Assembly: GCA_002490315.1 (NCBI GenBank)
Contig: DLKG01000037.1
Coordinates: 6,181 to 70,180, forward strand
Length of the DNA stretch: 64,000 nucleotides
Direction of reading: 5' to 3'
Origin: Prevotella sp. UBA7594
Lineage (GTDB): Bacteria > Bacteroidota > Bacteroidia > Bacteroidales > Bacteroidaceae
Each line of letters opens with the position of its first letter. Positions within the stretch are counted from its first letter, which is position 1. The notes below the pieces were generated by a model. It was not told the origin of the DNA, ran no database searches, and saw nothing but the letters and a program-made list of their open reading frames with translations. The position numbers and the translations under genes were made by a program. Shown piece by piece: positions 24,649-34,604 of the stretch.

Positions 24649-26049
24649 ATGTTCGACAAGGCAACCTACGTCAGCCGCCGCGCCAAGCTCAAGGAACTTG
24701 TAAAAGACGGTATCATTATATTGTTCGGCAACAACGAGTCGCCATGTAACTTCCCTGCCAACGGCTACTATCCGTTCCGTCAGGATTCCTCATTCCTCTA
24801 TTACTTCGGACTCAACCGCGACGGACTTGTCGGTGTTATCGACATCGACAACGACAAGGAAACGCTCGTCGGCAACGACATCGACATCGAGGACATCGTA
24901 TGGTACGGCAGTGTCGACAGCGTAAGCGACATGGCAGCCAAAGTGGGCGTTGCCAACACGGCTCCAATGAAATCGCTGAAGCTTATCTGCAACGAGGCAA
25001 TGCGCCAGAAGCGCCACATTCATTTCCTCCCGCCATACCGCCACGACATCATGATACAGATTTTCGACCTGCTCGGCATACATCCCGTACAGCAAAAGGA
25101 GTCGGCAAGCATGGAGTTGATAAAGGCAGTGGTGAAGATGCGCTCCACTAAGGAACAGCAGGAAATCGAGGAACTTGAGCGTGCCGCTGTCATCGGCTAC
25201 AAGATGCACACCACAGCCATGCGCCTTACAAAGCCCGGCGTCACCGAGAAATTCATTGGCGGACAAGTTGACGGCACAGCCAACTCCTACGGAGCTATGG
25301 TTAGCTTCCCCACCATCTTCAGCCAGCACGGCGAAATAATGCACGGCAACCCGTCAATGGCGGAGCTGGAGAGCGGACGCCTCGTGCTCTGCGATGCTGG
25401 AGCCGAGACCATCAACAATTATTGCTCCGACAACACACGCACTTACCCTGTAAACGGAAAGTTCACGGAGCGCCAGCTTGAGATATACTCTATCGTGGAG
25501 GCTTGCCACGACTACGTGCTCGAAGTGGCAAAGCCTGGCGTGAAATACATGGACGTACACTTTGCCGTATGCCGACTGATGACAGAACGCCTGAAGGAGC
25601 TCGGACTAATGAAAGGCGACACTGACGAAGCTGTGGCTGCCGGTGCTCATGCCATGTTCCTCCCCCACGGACTGGGCCACATGATGGGTATGGACGTGCA
25701 CGACATGGAGTCGCTCGACCAAATCAACGTTGGCTTCGACGAGGAGACACGCCCTCGCCTCGACCAGTTTGGCACCAACTGCCTGCGCATGGGACGCCGC
25801 CTTGAGGAAGGCTTCGTCGTCACCGATGAGCCGGGCATCTACTTCATCCCGGCACTCATCGACGACTGGCGTGCATCGGGCCACTGCGCAGAGTTCCTCA
25901 ACTTCGACAAGCTTGAGACTTACAAAGACTTCGGCGGCATACGCATCGAGGACGACGTACTCATCACGAAGGACGGCTGCCGCTTCATCGGCAAAGACCG
26001 CATACCCTACCACCCGAAAGACGTAGAAGCTTTCATGGCTAACAATTAA
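24649..26049 (+). CDS. pepP: Xaa-Pro aminopeptidase (M24 family)
   Basis: A 466-residue dinuclear-metal aminopeptidase that removes N-terminal residues before proline. The N-terminal domain (about 1-165) has the RQDSSFLYYFGLNRDG segment typical of aminopeptidase P. The catalytic pita-bread domain has the metal ligands in order: DAGAE (243-247 region, Asp), DNTRTYPVNG (Asp), HGLGHMMGMDVHD (His), VTDEPGIYF (Glu) and GGIRIEDDVLI (Glu). The length is the family norm (about 440-470). No signal peptide is visible, so it is cytoplasmic. It has its own promoter and is followed by a C1-family peptidase 48 bases downstream. Confidence 0.93.
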   Translation: MFDKATYVSRRAKLKELVKDGIIILFGNNESPCNFPANGYYPFRQDSSFLYYFGLNRDGLVGVIDIDNDKETLVGNDIDIEDIVWYGSVDSVSDMAAKVGVANTAPMKSLKLICNEAMRQKRHIHFLPPYRHDIMIQIFDLLGIHPVQQKESASMELIKAVVKMRSTKEQQEIEELERAAVIGYKMHTTAMRLTKPGVTEKFIGGQVDGTANSYGAMVSFPTIFSQHGEIMHGNPSMAELESGRLVLCDAGAETINNYCSDNTRTYPVNGKFTERQLEIYSIVEACHDYVLEVAKPGVKYMDVHFAVCRLMTERLKELGLMKGDTDEAVAAGAHAMFLPHGLGHMMGMDVHDMESLDQINVGFDEETRPRLDQFGTNCLRMGRRLEEGFVVTDEPGIYFIPALIDDWRASGHCAEFLNFDKLETYKDFGGIRIEDDVLITKDGCRFIGKDRIPYHPKDVEAFMANN

Positions 26050-26097
26050 CAAATAGCCCCAAAAAGAATCAAAACAACAAAACAATAAGAGAAAAAA

Positions 26098-27327
26098 ATG
26101 AAGAAAATCTTTACACTCGCGCTCCTCGCCATTTTCGCGACCGGCGCTTACGCAGCCAAGCCCAAGAAGGCTGCCAAGAGCAACAAGCCCGTCTTCACTA
26201 TTGTGAAGGAGAACCCCATCACAAGCATCAAGGACCAGAACCGCAGCGGCACCTGCTGGGACTACTCCACACTCTCCTATTTCGAGAGCGAGATTCTCAA
26301 GAAGACCGGCAAGACTTATGACCTCTGCGAGGCTTTCGTTGCCAACAAGAACTATATGGACCGCGCCGTACAGGTAGTGCGTCTCCACGGCGACTGCCAG
26401 TTCTCTCAGGGTGGCTCAGCCTACGATGTGCTCTACGTGCTGAAAAACTACGGCATCTGCCCCGAGGACGCCATGCCTTTCCCCGGCTCACTCTACGGCG
26501 ACTCGCTCAACAACTTCAACGAGTTCTTCGGACAGCTTGAGCCTTACGTGGCAGGCATCTCCAAGAGCACAGCAAGCAAGATTTCAAATCAGTGGAAGGT
26601 CGGTATGCAGGGCATCCTCGACGCCTACCTCGGCAAGTGCCCGGAGAAGTTCACGTACGAGGGTAAGGAGTACACTCCGAAGACCTTCGCCGCAAGCCTA
26701 GGACTCGACTTCAACGACTATGTTTCAATAACAAGCTATTCTCATCATCCTTACTACACACAGTATGCTGTTGAAGTGCAGGACAACTGGCGCAACCCGC
26801 TGTCATGGAACCTTCCTATGGACGACATGGCACGCATCATCGACAACGCTGTAATGAACGGCTACACCGTAGCATGGGGCGGCGATGTCAGCGAGCCGGG
26901 CTTCACGCGTAAGGGTCTCGCCTACTTCGTAGACACAAAGAAAGCAGAGAGCCTTTCCGGTAGCGACATGGCACGTTGGCTTAAACTCTCGCAGCAGAAG
27001 CGCACAAGCATCATCGACTCCCTCGGCTGCAAGGTGCCCGAACTTACACCTACTCCCGAGCAGCGCCAGGAGCGTTTCGACAACTGGGAGCTCACCGACG
27101 ACCACGGCATGCTCATCTACGGCATTGCCAAGGATCAGAACGGCAAGGAGTACTACATGGTGAAAAACTCTTGGGGCGAGACTGGCGACTACAAGGGCAT
27201 CTGGTACATGACGAAGAACTTCATCATCGCCAACACCATGGACTACATGGTCAACAAGAATGCCATCCCGGCTGACATCCTCAAGAAGATGGAGGACGCC
27301 AAGAAGGCTCAGGGCATTGGCGACTAA
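26098..27327 (+). CDS. C1-family cysteine aminopeptidase (bleomycin hydrolase/PepC-like), exported
   Basis: A 409-residue peptidase. The signal peptide MKKIFTLALLAIFATGAYA precedes the mature enzyme. The papain-type triad is visible: Cys in NRSGTCWDYS (about residue 53), His in TDDHGMLIYG and Asn in VKNSWGE. The family is bleomycin hydrolase/aminopeptidase C (C1B), and the protein is a little shorter than the roughly 450 of cytoplasmic PepC. Export differs from the cytosolic PepC of Lactobacillus; exported forms are common in Bacteroidota. It follows the Xaa-Pro peptidase, which suggests a shared role in peptide use, though they act in different compartments. A strong terminator follows. Confidence 0.92.
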   Translation: MKKIFTLALLAIFATGAYAAKPKKAAKSNKPVFTIVKENPITSIKDQNRSGTCWDYSTLSYFESEILKKTGKTYDLCEAFVANKNYMDRAVQVVRLHGDCQFSQGGSAYDVLYVLKNYGICPEDAMPFPGSLYGDSLNNFNEFFGQLEPYVAGISKSTASKISNQWKVGMQGILDAYLGKCPEKFTYEGKEYTPKTFAASLGLDFNDYVSITSYSHHPYYTQYAVEVQDNWRNPLSWNLPMDDMARIIDNAVMNGYTVAWGGDVSEPGFTRKGLAYFVDTKKAESLSGSDMARWLKLSQQKRTSIIDSLGCKVPELTPTPEQRQERFDNWELTDDHGMLIYGIAKDQNGKEYYMVKNSWGETGDYKGIWYMTKNFIIANTMDYMVNKNAIPADILKKMEDAKKAQGIGD

Positions 27328-27348
27328 GTAAGACATAATCAGTAAAAT

Positions 27349-27389
27349 AAAGCGCTGGAAGAGAGAGCTATACTCTTCCAGCGCTTTTT
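27349..27389 (+). terminator. Terminator after the C1 peptidase gene
   Basis: AAAGCGCTGGAAGAG pairs perfectly over 15 bases with CTCTTCCAGCGCTTT, followed by Ts. Confidence 0.92.
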
Positions 27390-27474
27390 CGTATTTAAGA
27401 ATTATCCTGAATATGGAATAAAAAAGAGATTCATCCGAAAATTCGAGGAAAGATGAACCAAATATTGTACATGG

Positions 27475-27494
27475 AGTAAAAAAGTATTACAAAA
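27475..27494. repeat. 20-base dispersed repeat, copy 2
   Basis: Agtaaaaaagtattacaaaa is identical to the reverse complement of 5379-5398. Confidence 0.6.
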
Positions 27495-27634
27495 GTTTTT
27501 CGCGTTTTAGAGTGCCGAAGAGCAAGAGTGACGGCGCCGACTGCTCTTTGCGACATTGTTTTCATGATTGAACCAGGCAAAACCAGCCCTTTTTCCGCGT
27601 TTTTCTCCTTCCAAAACGCTGCTTCCCGCCGCCT

Positions 27635-27694
27635 AAAATGGCGCTTCTTCGTTGCTAAAGTGGCGCTTTAGCCAATATAAAGCGCCGTTTTAGC
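27635..27694. repeat. 22-bp-period repeat array, locus B (three units)
   Basis: Units start at 27635, 27657 and 27679: TAAAATGGCGCTTCTT, TAAAGTGGCGCTTTAG and, inverted, TAAAGCGCCGTTTTAG. The period is exactly 22 bases, as at 5193 and 51855. Confidence 0.85.
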
Positions 27695-28048
27695 AAAGTT
27701 CCACATTGCACACTAAAGCCTCAACTCCGTCAAACATTTGGCGCACAGCGTATTGCGCCTGCACACTCAAAACTGCGAAAAATACGCCAAGGTGCTATAC
27801 AATCTGTTCAAAAGGGAGTTTCAGGCAACAAGAGACACAAATATCCGACAAGAATCCGTCACTCCATCAATCGAAATTCCGGATGAGTATCAGATCAGTA
27901 CTCACACAAACAATAAAAATCTAAAATCAAGTCAAAGCATTATTGGTATTCCATTTTTATTTCGTAACTTTACAGGCGATTATCCTAAACCGCCACACCC
28001 CTAACCGACACCCTGCACCACGAGGAAAAATAAAATACTATATATATA

Positions 28049-29782
28049 ATGTTATTCAAATGGAATTACAAGCCACCTACGAAAGAGGAGAAACAGGCGG
28101 CTGACGAACTGGGGGCGAAGCTGAACATCAGCCCGATACTCGCCTGGCTGCTCATCAGACGCGGCATAACAACAGAGTCAGCTGCCAAGCGATTCTTCCA
28201 TCCGCAGTTGGCAGACCTCATCAATCCGTTCCTCATGAAGGACATGGACCTTGCCGTCGACCGCCTCAACGACGCCATGGGCCGCAAGGAGCGCATACTC
28301 GTCTACGGCGACTACGACGTGGACGGATGTACGGCTGTTGCACTGGTGTACAAGTTCATACAGCAGTTCTACTCCAACATCGAATACTACATCCCCGACC
28401 GCTACGACGAGGGCTACGGCGTCAGCAAGAAGGGCATCGACTACGCCAAGGAGGCAGGCGTGAAGCTCATCATCATCCTCGACTGCGGCATCAAAGCCAT
28501 AGACGAGATAGCCTATGCGAAATCACTCGGCATCGACTTCATCATCTGCGACCACCACATGCCTGACGAGAAGCTACCGCCCGCCGTCGCCATCCTCAAC
28601 CCCAAACGCGCCGACGACACCTACCCCTTCAAGCATCTCTGCGGATGCGGCGTGGGCTTCAAGCTAATGCAGGCGTTTGCCAAGAACAACGGCATTCCCT
28701 TCGCGCGGCTCATTCCTCTGCTCGACCTTTGCGCCGTCAGCATAGCTGCCGACATCGTGCCCGTCACGGAAGAGAACCGCATCCTCGCCTACCACGGACT
28801 GAAGACGCTCAACCAAAACCCGAGCATCGGCCTGAAAGCCATCATCGACATTTGCGGACTCGGAGGAAGGGACATTTCCATGAGCGACATCGTATTCAAA
28901 ATAGGGCCGCGCATCAATGCCTCCGGACGCATGGAGAACGGCAGGGAGAGCGTAGACTTGCTCGTGGAGAAAGATCTCTCTGCGGCTCTCAAGAAAGCGA
29001 AGCATATTGACTGCTACAACGAGCAGCGCAAGGACATCGACAAGCAGATGACGGAGGAGGCCAACCATATCGTCTCACGCCTCGAAAGCCAACGCCACCA
29101 GTCGTCAATCGTGCTCTACGACGAAAACTGGAAGAAGGGCGTCATTGGCATCGTGGCATCCCGCCTCACGGAAATATATTTCCGCCCAACCGTTGTGCTT
29201 ACACGTGACGGCGACTTCGCCACTGGCTCCGCGCGAAGCGTGACGGGCTTCGATGTCTACTCCGCCATAAAGAGCTGCCGCGACCTTCTCATCAACTTCG
29301 GCGGACACACCTACGCTGCCGGACTGACGCTGCGCTGGAGCGACGTGCACAAGTTCCGCAACAGATTTCAGAAATACGTCGACGAGCACATTGAGCCGGA
29401 ACAGACAGAGGCCATGCTCAACATCGACGCCGAGATTGACTTCCGCGACATAACGAAGAAACTCCACAACGACCTCAAGCGCTTCGCCCCGTTCGGCCCA
29501 GGCAACACGAAGCCGCTCTTCTGCACCACAGACGTCTACGACTACGGCACGAGCAAGGTGGTAGGCAGGGAGCAGGAGCACATCAAGCTGGAGCTCGTCG
29601 ATTCAAAGTCGAGCAACATCGTCAACGGTATTGCTTTCGGACAAAGCGCTTCGGCACGCTACATCAAGTCGAAGCGCAGTTTCGACATAGCATACACCAT
29701 CGAGGACAATGTATTCAAGCGCAACATGGTGCAGCTGCAAATCGAAGACATAAGGCCGACCGAGGAGGAAGACGATGCCTGA
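28049..29782 (+). CDS. recJ: Single-stranded-DNA-specific exonuclease RecJ
   Basis: A 577-residue 5'-3' exonuclease of the DHH family, acting in recombination and mismatch repair. The metal motifs are DYDVDG (88-93), LDCGIKA (145 region) and CDHHMP (DHH at 168-170). Downstream are the DHHA1-type GGHTYAAGLTL and the RMENGRESVDLL segment with ASGRME. The length is typical (about 570-580). Translation overlaps recQ: the recQ start codon lies 8 bases before the recJ stop, so the two are coupled. The overlap and shared repair role support cotranscription. Confidence 0.96.
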   Translation: MLFKWNYKPPTKEEKQAADELGAKLNISPILAWLLIRRGITTESAAKRFFHPQLADLINPFLMKDMDLAVDRLNDAMGRKERILVYGDYDVDGCTAVALVYKFIQQFYSNIEYYIPDRYDEGYGVSKKGIDYAKEAGVKLIIILDCGIKAIDEIAYAKSLGIDFIICDHHMPDEKLPPAVAILNPKRADDTYPFKHLCGCGVGFKLMQAFAKNNGIPFARLIPLLDLCAVSIAADIVPVTEENRILAYHGLKTLNQNPSIGLKAIIDICGLGGRDISMSDIVFKIGPRINASGRMENGRESVDLLVEKDLSAALKKAKHIDCYNEQRKDIDKQMTEEANHIVSRLESQRHQSSIVLYDENWKKGVIGIVASRLTEIYFRPTVVLTRDGDFATGSARSVTGFDVYSAIKSCRDLLINFGGHTYAAGLTLRWSDVHKFRNRFQKYVDEHIEPEQTEAMLNIDAEIDFRDITKKLHNDLKRFAPFGPGNTKPLFCTTDVYDYGTSKVVGREQEHIKLELVDSKSSNIVNGIAFGQSASARYIKSKRSFDIAYTIEDNVFKRNMVQLQIEDIRPTEEEDDA

Positions 29783-31760
29783 CATTGACACCTCCTCTAA
29801 GCCAACAACCACTCCCGCTCTAAATCGGGAAGAAATTGTTGGCAAGAGTACCATTGACGAGAGCAAGCTGCTCGGCATACTCCGCTCCGTGTGGGGCTAC
29901 GAAAGTTTCCGTGGCATACAGCGCGACATCATCCTCAGCATAGTGCAAGGCAACGACACACTCGGACTAATGCCGACGGGCGGTGGCAAGTCGATAACGT
30001 TCCAAGTGCCGGCGCTTGCCATGGAGGGCGTGTGCATTGTCGTAACGCCACTAATAGCCCTCATGAAAGACCAGGTGGAAAATCTCCGCCGACACGACGT
30101 GCTCGCCGCAGCCATCTACTCAGGCATGTCGCGCAAGGAAATCGTGCAGACACTCGAGAACTGCATCCACGGGCACACGAAAATCCTCTACGTGTCGCCC
30201 GAGCGCATCGGGTCGGAACTGTTCCTTACCAAGCTCGCCCACATCAACGTGAGCTTCATCACGGTCGACGAGGCTCATTGCATCTCGCAATGGGGTTACG
30301 ACTTCCGTCCCTCCTATCTGCACATCGCCGACATACGCTCCGTAAAGCCGGGCATCGCCGTGCTCGCACTGACAGCCACTGCCACGCCACCCGTCGTCGA
30401 CGACATTCAGGAGCAGCTCCACTTCACGAAGAAGAACGTTTTCAAGATGAGCTTTGAGCGACGCAATTTGGCCTATGTCGTGCGCACTACCGACAACAAG
30501 TCATACGAACTGCTCCATGTGCTCAACGCCGTACAAGGCAGCGCCATCGTCTATGTGCGCAGTAGGATACACGCCAAGGACATCAGCAAATTTCTCCAGG
30601 AAAACAACATCAGTTCCACATTCTACCACGCCGGACTCGAACCTTCCGTCAAGGACGAGCGGCAGAAGGAATGGCGCGACGACAAAGTGCGCGTAATGGT
30701 AGCCACCAACGCCTTCGGCATGGGCATCGACAAGCCCGACGTGCGCATCGTTGTACACAAGGACTGTCCCGATTCCCTCGAGGCTTACTTTCAGGAAGCG
30801 GGACGCGCGGGACGCGACGGCAAAAAGGCGTATGCCGTGCTGCTATACAACGGCAACGACAAGTACAAGCTGGAGAAACGCATCATGCAGGAATTTCCTA
30901 CCAAGGAGGAGATTTGCAAGATATACGAGCACGTGGCTTATTTCTTCCAGATTGCCGCCGGGAGCGGCTACGGCAAGACATTTGCCTTCGACATAGAGAA
31001 GTTCGGACTCATCTTCCGCCACTATCCGCCCATTGTCAACTCGGCGCTGAAGATTCTCGCCCGTGCCGGATACATCCACTACGAAATGGAACCCGACTCA
31101 CGCACCCGCCTGAAGTTTATCCTCGAACGCGACCAGCTCTATCAGCTCCACGACACCTCTCCTCTTGAGGATGCCGTCCTCACAGCCACACTGAGGGAAT
31201 ACAGCGGACTATTCAACGACTACCGCTACATAGAACTTGCCTTCATTGCAGCCGCGGCAGGAGTAACAAAGGAGCAGGTATATCTCGTGCTGAAGAGCCT
31301 CAACCAGCGCCATATCGTACACTTTATCCCGGAACGCGCCGTGCCACTCATCACCTACACTCGCGACCGTGTGCTGCCAGAGGACATTGTAATCCCCGAC
31401 GACGCCTACGAGAAGCGCAAAGAGAAGTTTGCTGAGCGCATCAGCCACATGGTGAACTACGCGCAAAACGACAATGTCTGCCGCAGCAGGCAGCTGCTGA
31501 GATACTTCGGCGAGACAACATCGTACGACTGCGGACAATGCGACGTGTGCGTCGGCAGCAGGAAGAAGCAAAAGAGCCACCAGGAATACTACAAAAGCGC
31601 CATCGAGGAGATAAAAACACTGCTCGCCGACCACAAGCCCCACCGCATAGAGGAAATCAACACCATAAAGCTCGACAAGGAAGCCATCAACGAAGCTCTC
31701 TCCTATCTCGAAGCAGAAGAAATAGTAGTGACGGAGAAAGGAACTATAAGGCTTGCATGA
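29775..31760 (+). CDS. recQ: ATP-dependent DNA helicase RecQ
   Basis: A 661-residue 3'-5' superfamily 2 helicase. Walker A is MPTGGGKS (66-73), the DEAH box is VDEAHCISQWG (D165-H168) and motif VI lies in QEAGRAGRDG. The RecQ-C zinc region shows cysteines in CRSRQLLRYF and DCGQCDVC. After the winged helix there is a short C-terminus (PHRIEEINTIKLDKEAI) that looks like a second small helical domain; I see no HRDC domain. The start at 29775 overlaps the recJ stop by 8 bases; the first 25 residues are Thr/Ser/Pro rich and could be trimmed if translation begins later. The next gene, ffh, is 160 bases away. Confidence 0.94.
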   Translation: MPDIDTSSKPTTTPALNREEIVGKSTIDESKLLGILRSVWGYESFRGIQRDIILSIVQGNDTLGLMPTGGGKSITFQVPALAMEGVCIVVTPLIALMKDQVENLRRHDVLAAAIYSGMSRKEIVQTLENCIHGHTKILYVSPERIGSELFLTKLAHINVSFITVDEAHCISQWGYDFRPSYLHIADIRSVKPGIAVLALTATATPPVVDDIQEQLHFTKKNVFKMSFERRNLAYVVRTTDNKSYELLHVLNAVQGSAIVYVRSRIHAKDISKFLQENNISSTFYHAGLEPSVKDERQKEWRDDKVRVMVATNAFGMGIDKPDVRIVVHKDCPDSLEAYFQEAGRAGRDGKKAYAVLLYNGNDKYKLEKRIMQEFPTKEEICKIYEHVAYFFQIAAGSGYGKTFAFDIEKFGLIFRHYPPIVNSALKILARAGYIHYEMEPDSRTRLKFILERDQLYQLHDTSPLEDAVLTATLREYSGLFNDYRYIELAFIAAAAGVTKEQVYLVLKSLNQRHIVHFIPERAVPLITYTRDRVLPEDIVIPDDAYEKRKEKFAERISHMVNYAQNDNVCRSRQLLRYFGETTSYDCGQCDVCVGSRKKQKSHQEYYKSAIEEIKTLLADHKPHRIEEINTIKLDKEAINEALSYLEAEEIVVTEKGTIRLA

Positions 31761-31920
31761 GGCAAGAAAGGAATGCACAAAAGCCGGAATAATGAGCATT
31801 TTTGGAAAAAACTATTATAAAATACATTAAATAGACACCTTTTCATTCCGTATCTCATTAATTTTTGCTTACTTTGCAATAATAAGCAAACACCAAACTT
31901 TAAAATAATAAAAACAAAAT

Positions 31921-33282
31921 ATGTTCGAAAATCTTAGCGACAGACTTGAACGCAGTTTCAAAATCCTTAAAGGAGAAGGCAAAATCACAGAAATCAACGT
32001 TGCCGAAACCCTCAAAGACGTAAGACGCGCTCTGCTCGATGCCGACGTCAACTACAAAGTGGCGAAATCCTTCACCGACACGGTGAAGAAGAAGGCTCTT
32101 GGCATGAACGTGCTCACAGCCGTAAAGCCAAGCCAACTCATGGTGAAGATTGTGCATGACGAGCTCGCAGAGCTCATGGGCGGAGAGGCTGCCGAGCTTC
32201 ATCTCACGGGCAAACCCGCCATCATACTCATGAGCGGTCTGCAGGGTTCGGGAAAGACCACTTTCTCCGGCAAGTTAGCCAACATGCTCAAGACGAAGCA
32301 GCACAAGAATCCATTACTCGTGGCTTGCGATGTCTATCGTCCTGCCGCTATCGAACAGTTGAAGGTCGTGGGCGAGCAGATAGGCGTGCCCGTCTACTCT
32401 GAACCCGACAACAAGGACGTCATCACCATCGCCAACAATGCCATACGAGAAGCAAAGGCAAAGGGCTACGACGTGGTCATCGTCGACACGGCTGGCCGTC
32501 TTGCTGTAGATGAGGAGATGATGAACGAGATTTCCAATCTCAAGAATGCCATTCATCCAGACGAGACGCTCTTCGTAGTAGACTCCATGACTGGTCAGGA
32601 CGCTGTCAACACAGCAAAGGAATTCAACGACCGTCTCGACTTCGACGGCGTCGTGCTGACGAAGCTCGACGGCGACACACGCGGCGGTGCGGCTCTTTCC
32701 ATCCGCACGGTAGTGACAAAGCCCATCAAGTTCGTCGGAACAGGCGAGAAGATGGAAGCCATCGACGTGTTCCATCCTGCTCGTATGGCCGACCGTATCC
32801 TCGGCATGGGCGACATCGTAAGCCTCGTGGAGCGCGCCCAGGAGCAGTTTGACGAGGAGGAGGCACGCCGCCTTCAGAAAAAGATACAGAAGAACAAGTT
32901 CGACTTCAACGACTTCCTCGGACAGATTGAACAGATAAAGAAAATGGGCAATCTGAAGGATCTCGCAGCTATGATACCAGGCGTCGGCAAGGCAATCAAG
33001 GACGTCGACATCGACGACAACGCCTTCAAGGGCATCGAGGCCATCATCAAGAGCATGACGCCGAAGGAACGCTCCAACCCGGAGATTCTCAATCAAAGCC
33101 GCCGCGTGCGCATTGCCAAGGGTAGCGGCACCAACATCCAGGACGTCAACCGCCTTATAAAGCAGTTCGACCAGACGCGCAAGATGATGAAAATGGTCAC
33201 TGGTACAAACATGGCGAAGATGGCAGGAATGATGAGTAAGATGAAAGGCATGAAGGGAATGCCCGGAATGCCAAAATTCTAA
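31921..33282 (+). CDS. ffh: Signal recognition particle protein Ffh
   Basis: A 453-residue GTPase that delivers membrane proteins to SecYEG together with FtsY and 4.5S RNA. The N-domain (1-95) has [21 protein letters not shown] in outline. The G-domain shows GLQGSGKTT (G1), the insertion [17 protein letters not shown] and [10 protein letters not shown]. The methionine-rich M-domain occupies the last 150 residues, ending [14 protein letters not shown]. The length matches the family. TTACTTTG (31869-31876) lies about 45 bases before the start as a possible -7 box. folD begins 12 bases after the stop. Confidence 0.97.
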   Translation: MFENLSDRLERSFKILKGEGKITEINVAETLKDVRRALLDADVNYKVAKSFTDTVKKKALGMNVLTAVKPSQLMVKIVHDELAELMGGEAAELHLTGKPAIILMSGLQGSGKTTFSGKLANMLKTKQHKNPLLVACDVYRPAAIEQLKVVGEQIGVPVYSEPDNKDVITIANNAIREAKAKGYDVVIVDTAGRLAVDEEMMNEISNLKNAIHPDETLFVVDSMTGQDAVNTAKEFNDRLDFDGVVLTKLDGDTRGGAALSIRTVVTKPIKFVGTGEKMEAIDVFHPARMADRILGMGDIVSLVERAQEQFDEEEARRLQKKIQKNKFDFNDFLGQIEQIKKMGNLKDLAAMIPGVGKAIKDVDIDDNAFKGIEAIIKSMTPKERSNPEILNQSRRVRIAKGSGTNIQDVNRLIKQFDQTRKMMKMVTGTNMAKMAGMMSKMKGMKGMPGMPKF

Positions 33283-33294
33283 ACATTATTATAT

Positions 33295-34167
33295 ATGCAA
33301 TTGATAGACGGAAAAGCAACAGCCGAGGCCATCAAGGCGGAAATAGCCGAGGAGGTGGAGGCCATCGTAAGCGCCGGAGGCAAGCGGCCACATCTGGCTG
33401 CCGTGCTCGTGGGGCACGACGGAGGCTCCGAAACCTATGTCAAGAACAAGGTGATAGCCTGCGAGACATGTGGCTTCAAGTCGTCGCTTATACGCTTTGA
33501 CGAGGACGTGACGGAAGAGCAACTGCTCTCCTGCATCGACCAGCTCAACAATGACGACGACGTGGACGGCTTCATCGTGCAGCTCCCTCTGCCACGCCAC
33601 ATTGACGAGCAAAAGGTGATAGAGGCCATCGACTATCGCAAGGATGTCGACGGATTCCATCCCGTCAACGTCGGAAGAATGGCCATCGGACTGCCGTGCT
33701 TCATCTCCGCCACCCCACTTGGCATCATCACACTGCTCAAACGCTACAACATTGTGACGTCAGGCAAGAAATGCGTAGTGCTCGGCAGAAGCAACATCGT
33801 CGGCAAGCCTATGGCACAGCTGATGATGCAGAAGCAGTATGGCGACGCTACGGTCACCGTCTGCCACTCACACACGAAGGACATAAAGAAGGAATGTCTT
33901 GACGCCGACATCATCATCGCCGCCATCGGTAAACCCAACTTTCTGACGGCCGACATGGTGAAGGAGGGGGCTGTAGTGATAGACGTTGGCACAACGCGCG
34001 TGCCGGATGCCACACGAAAGAGCGGCTTCCGACTCAACGGCGACGTGAAATTTGACGAGGTGGCACCGAAATGCTCCTTCATCACGCCCGTTCCGGGCGG
34101 TGTCGGTCCGATGACCATCTGCTCGCTTATGAAGAACACGCTGCTTGCAGCTAAGAACAAAGGCTGA
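33295..34167 (+). CDS. folD: Bifunctional methylenetetrahydrofolate dehydrogenase/cyclohydrolase
   Basis: A 290-residue cytosolic enzyme that interconverts 5,10-methylene-THF and 10-formyl-THF with NADP+. The signatures are [19 protein letters not shown] (with the catalytic lysine), [35 protein letters not shown] and the terminal [11 protein letters not shown]. The length matches the family (about 283-295). It starts 12 bases after ffh, and its stop codon overlaps the start of the next gene by one base (TGATG). One-carbon units link this to glyA at 56980. Confidence 0.97.
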   Translation: MQLIDGKATAEAIKAEIAEEVEAIVSAGGKRPHLAAVLVGHDGGSETYVKNKVIACETCGFKSSLIRFDEDVTEEQLLSCIDQLNNDDDVDGFIVQLPLPRHIDEQKVIEAIDYRKDVDGFHPVNVGRMAIGLPCFISATPLGIITLLKRYNIVTSGKKCVVLGRSNIVGKPMAQLMMQKQYGDATVTVCHSHTKDIKKECLDADIIIAAIGKPNFLTADMVKEGAVVIDVGTTRVPDATRKSGFRLNGDVKFDEVAPKCSFITPVPGGVGPMTICSLMKNTLLAAKNKG

Positions 34168-34346
34168 TGAACGCAGAGGAATACTACAAGCTCGGCAACG
34201 AGTACAGACGAAAAGGCGACTGGAAACACGCCATCGACAACTATCTCGAAGCGATAGCGCTCGACCCGGACTCGCCTGCTGTGGAGGCAAAGAAGATGCT
34301 CGACGACATGTTTGCCTTCTACTGCAAAGACATGTATAACCCCTAA
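34167..34346 (+). CDS. Single-TPR small protein (59 residues)
   Basis: A 59-residue frame starting [19 protein letters not shown]. It has one clear tetratricopeptide repeat (AEEYYKLGNEYRRKGDWKHAI, then DNYLEAIALDPDSPAVEAKK, in outline), followed by a helix LDDMFAFYCKDMYNP. It overlaps folD by one base through TGATG and is followed by the oxidoreductase ferredoxin gene after 19 bases. That placement, with good codon bias, supports a real gene too short for many gene finders. A single TPR is normally too small to fold alone, so it may pair with a partner. Confidence 0.72.
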   Translation: MNAEEYYKLGNEYRRKGDWKHAIDNYLEAIALDPDSPAVEAKKMLDDMFAFYCKDMYNP

Positions 34347-34365
34347 CATTAAATATCATAACATT

Positions 34366-34599
34366 ATGGGAAAAATCAAAGGTGCCATTGTGGTTGACAC
34401 CGACCGGTGCAAAGGATGCTCGCTTTGCGTTGTGGCATGCCCGAAGGATGTCATTGCCCTCGCGGCAAAGGCAGTGAACGTACACGGCTACCCATACGCC
34501 GAGGCTGCAAAACCGGACGAATGTATCGGTTGCGCATCATGCGGCATTGTGTGTCCTGACGGATGCATTACTGTTTACAGAAAGAAAATGGAGGATTAG
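34366..34599 (+). CDS. 2-oxoacid:ferredoxin oxidoreductase, ferredoxin-like subunit (delta)
   Basis: A 77-residue iron-sulfur protein. Two 4Fe-4S motifs are visible: CKGCSLCVVACPKD and CIGCASCGIVCPDG, each CxxCxxCxxxCP. It is the electron-carrier subunit of the 2-oxoacid oxidoreductase encoded by the next three genes (order ferredoxin, alpha, beta, gamma). The ATG at 34366 (MGKIKGAIVV) is preferred because the longer frame begins inside the TPR gene and adds 18 residues with no family support. The product is cytosolic. Confidence 0.93.
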   Translation: MGKIKGAIVVDTDRCKGCSLCVVACPKDVIALAAKAVNVHGYPYAEAAKPDECIGCASCGIVCPDGCITVYRKKMED

Positions 34600-34604
34600 G
34601 CACT

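Larger units (their letters stand above)
27390..28048 (+). other. Intergenic region before recJ
   Basis: This 659-base stretch has no gene I can support. Two overlapping short frames (27706-27924 and 27738-28004) have no family resemblance and overlap the end of the repeat region. It holds the 20-base dispersed repeat (27475-27494) and the locus B repeat array (27635-27694). TAACTTTA (27965-27972) is a possible weak -7 box for recJ. Confidence 0.6.

Noticed and set aside
27706-28004. Two overlapping short frames before recJ
   Set aside because: No recognisable family, no ribosome binding site or promoter of their own, and they begin in repeat-flanking DNA.
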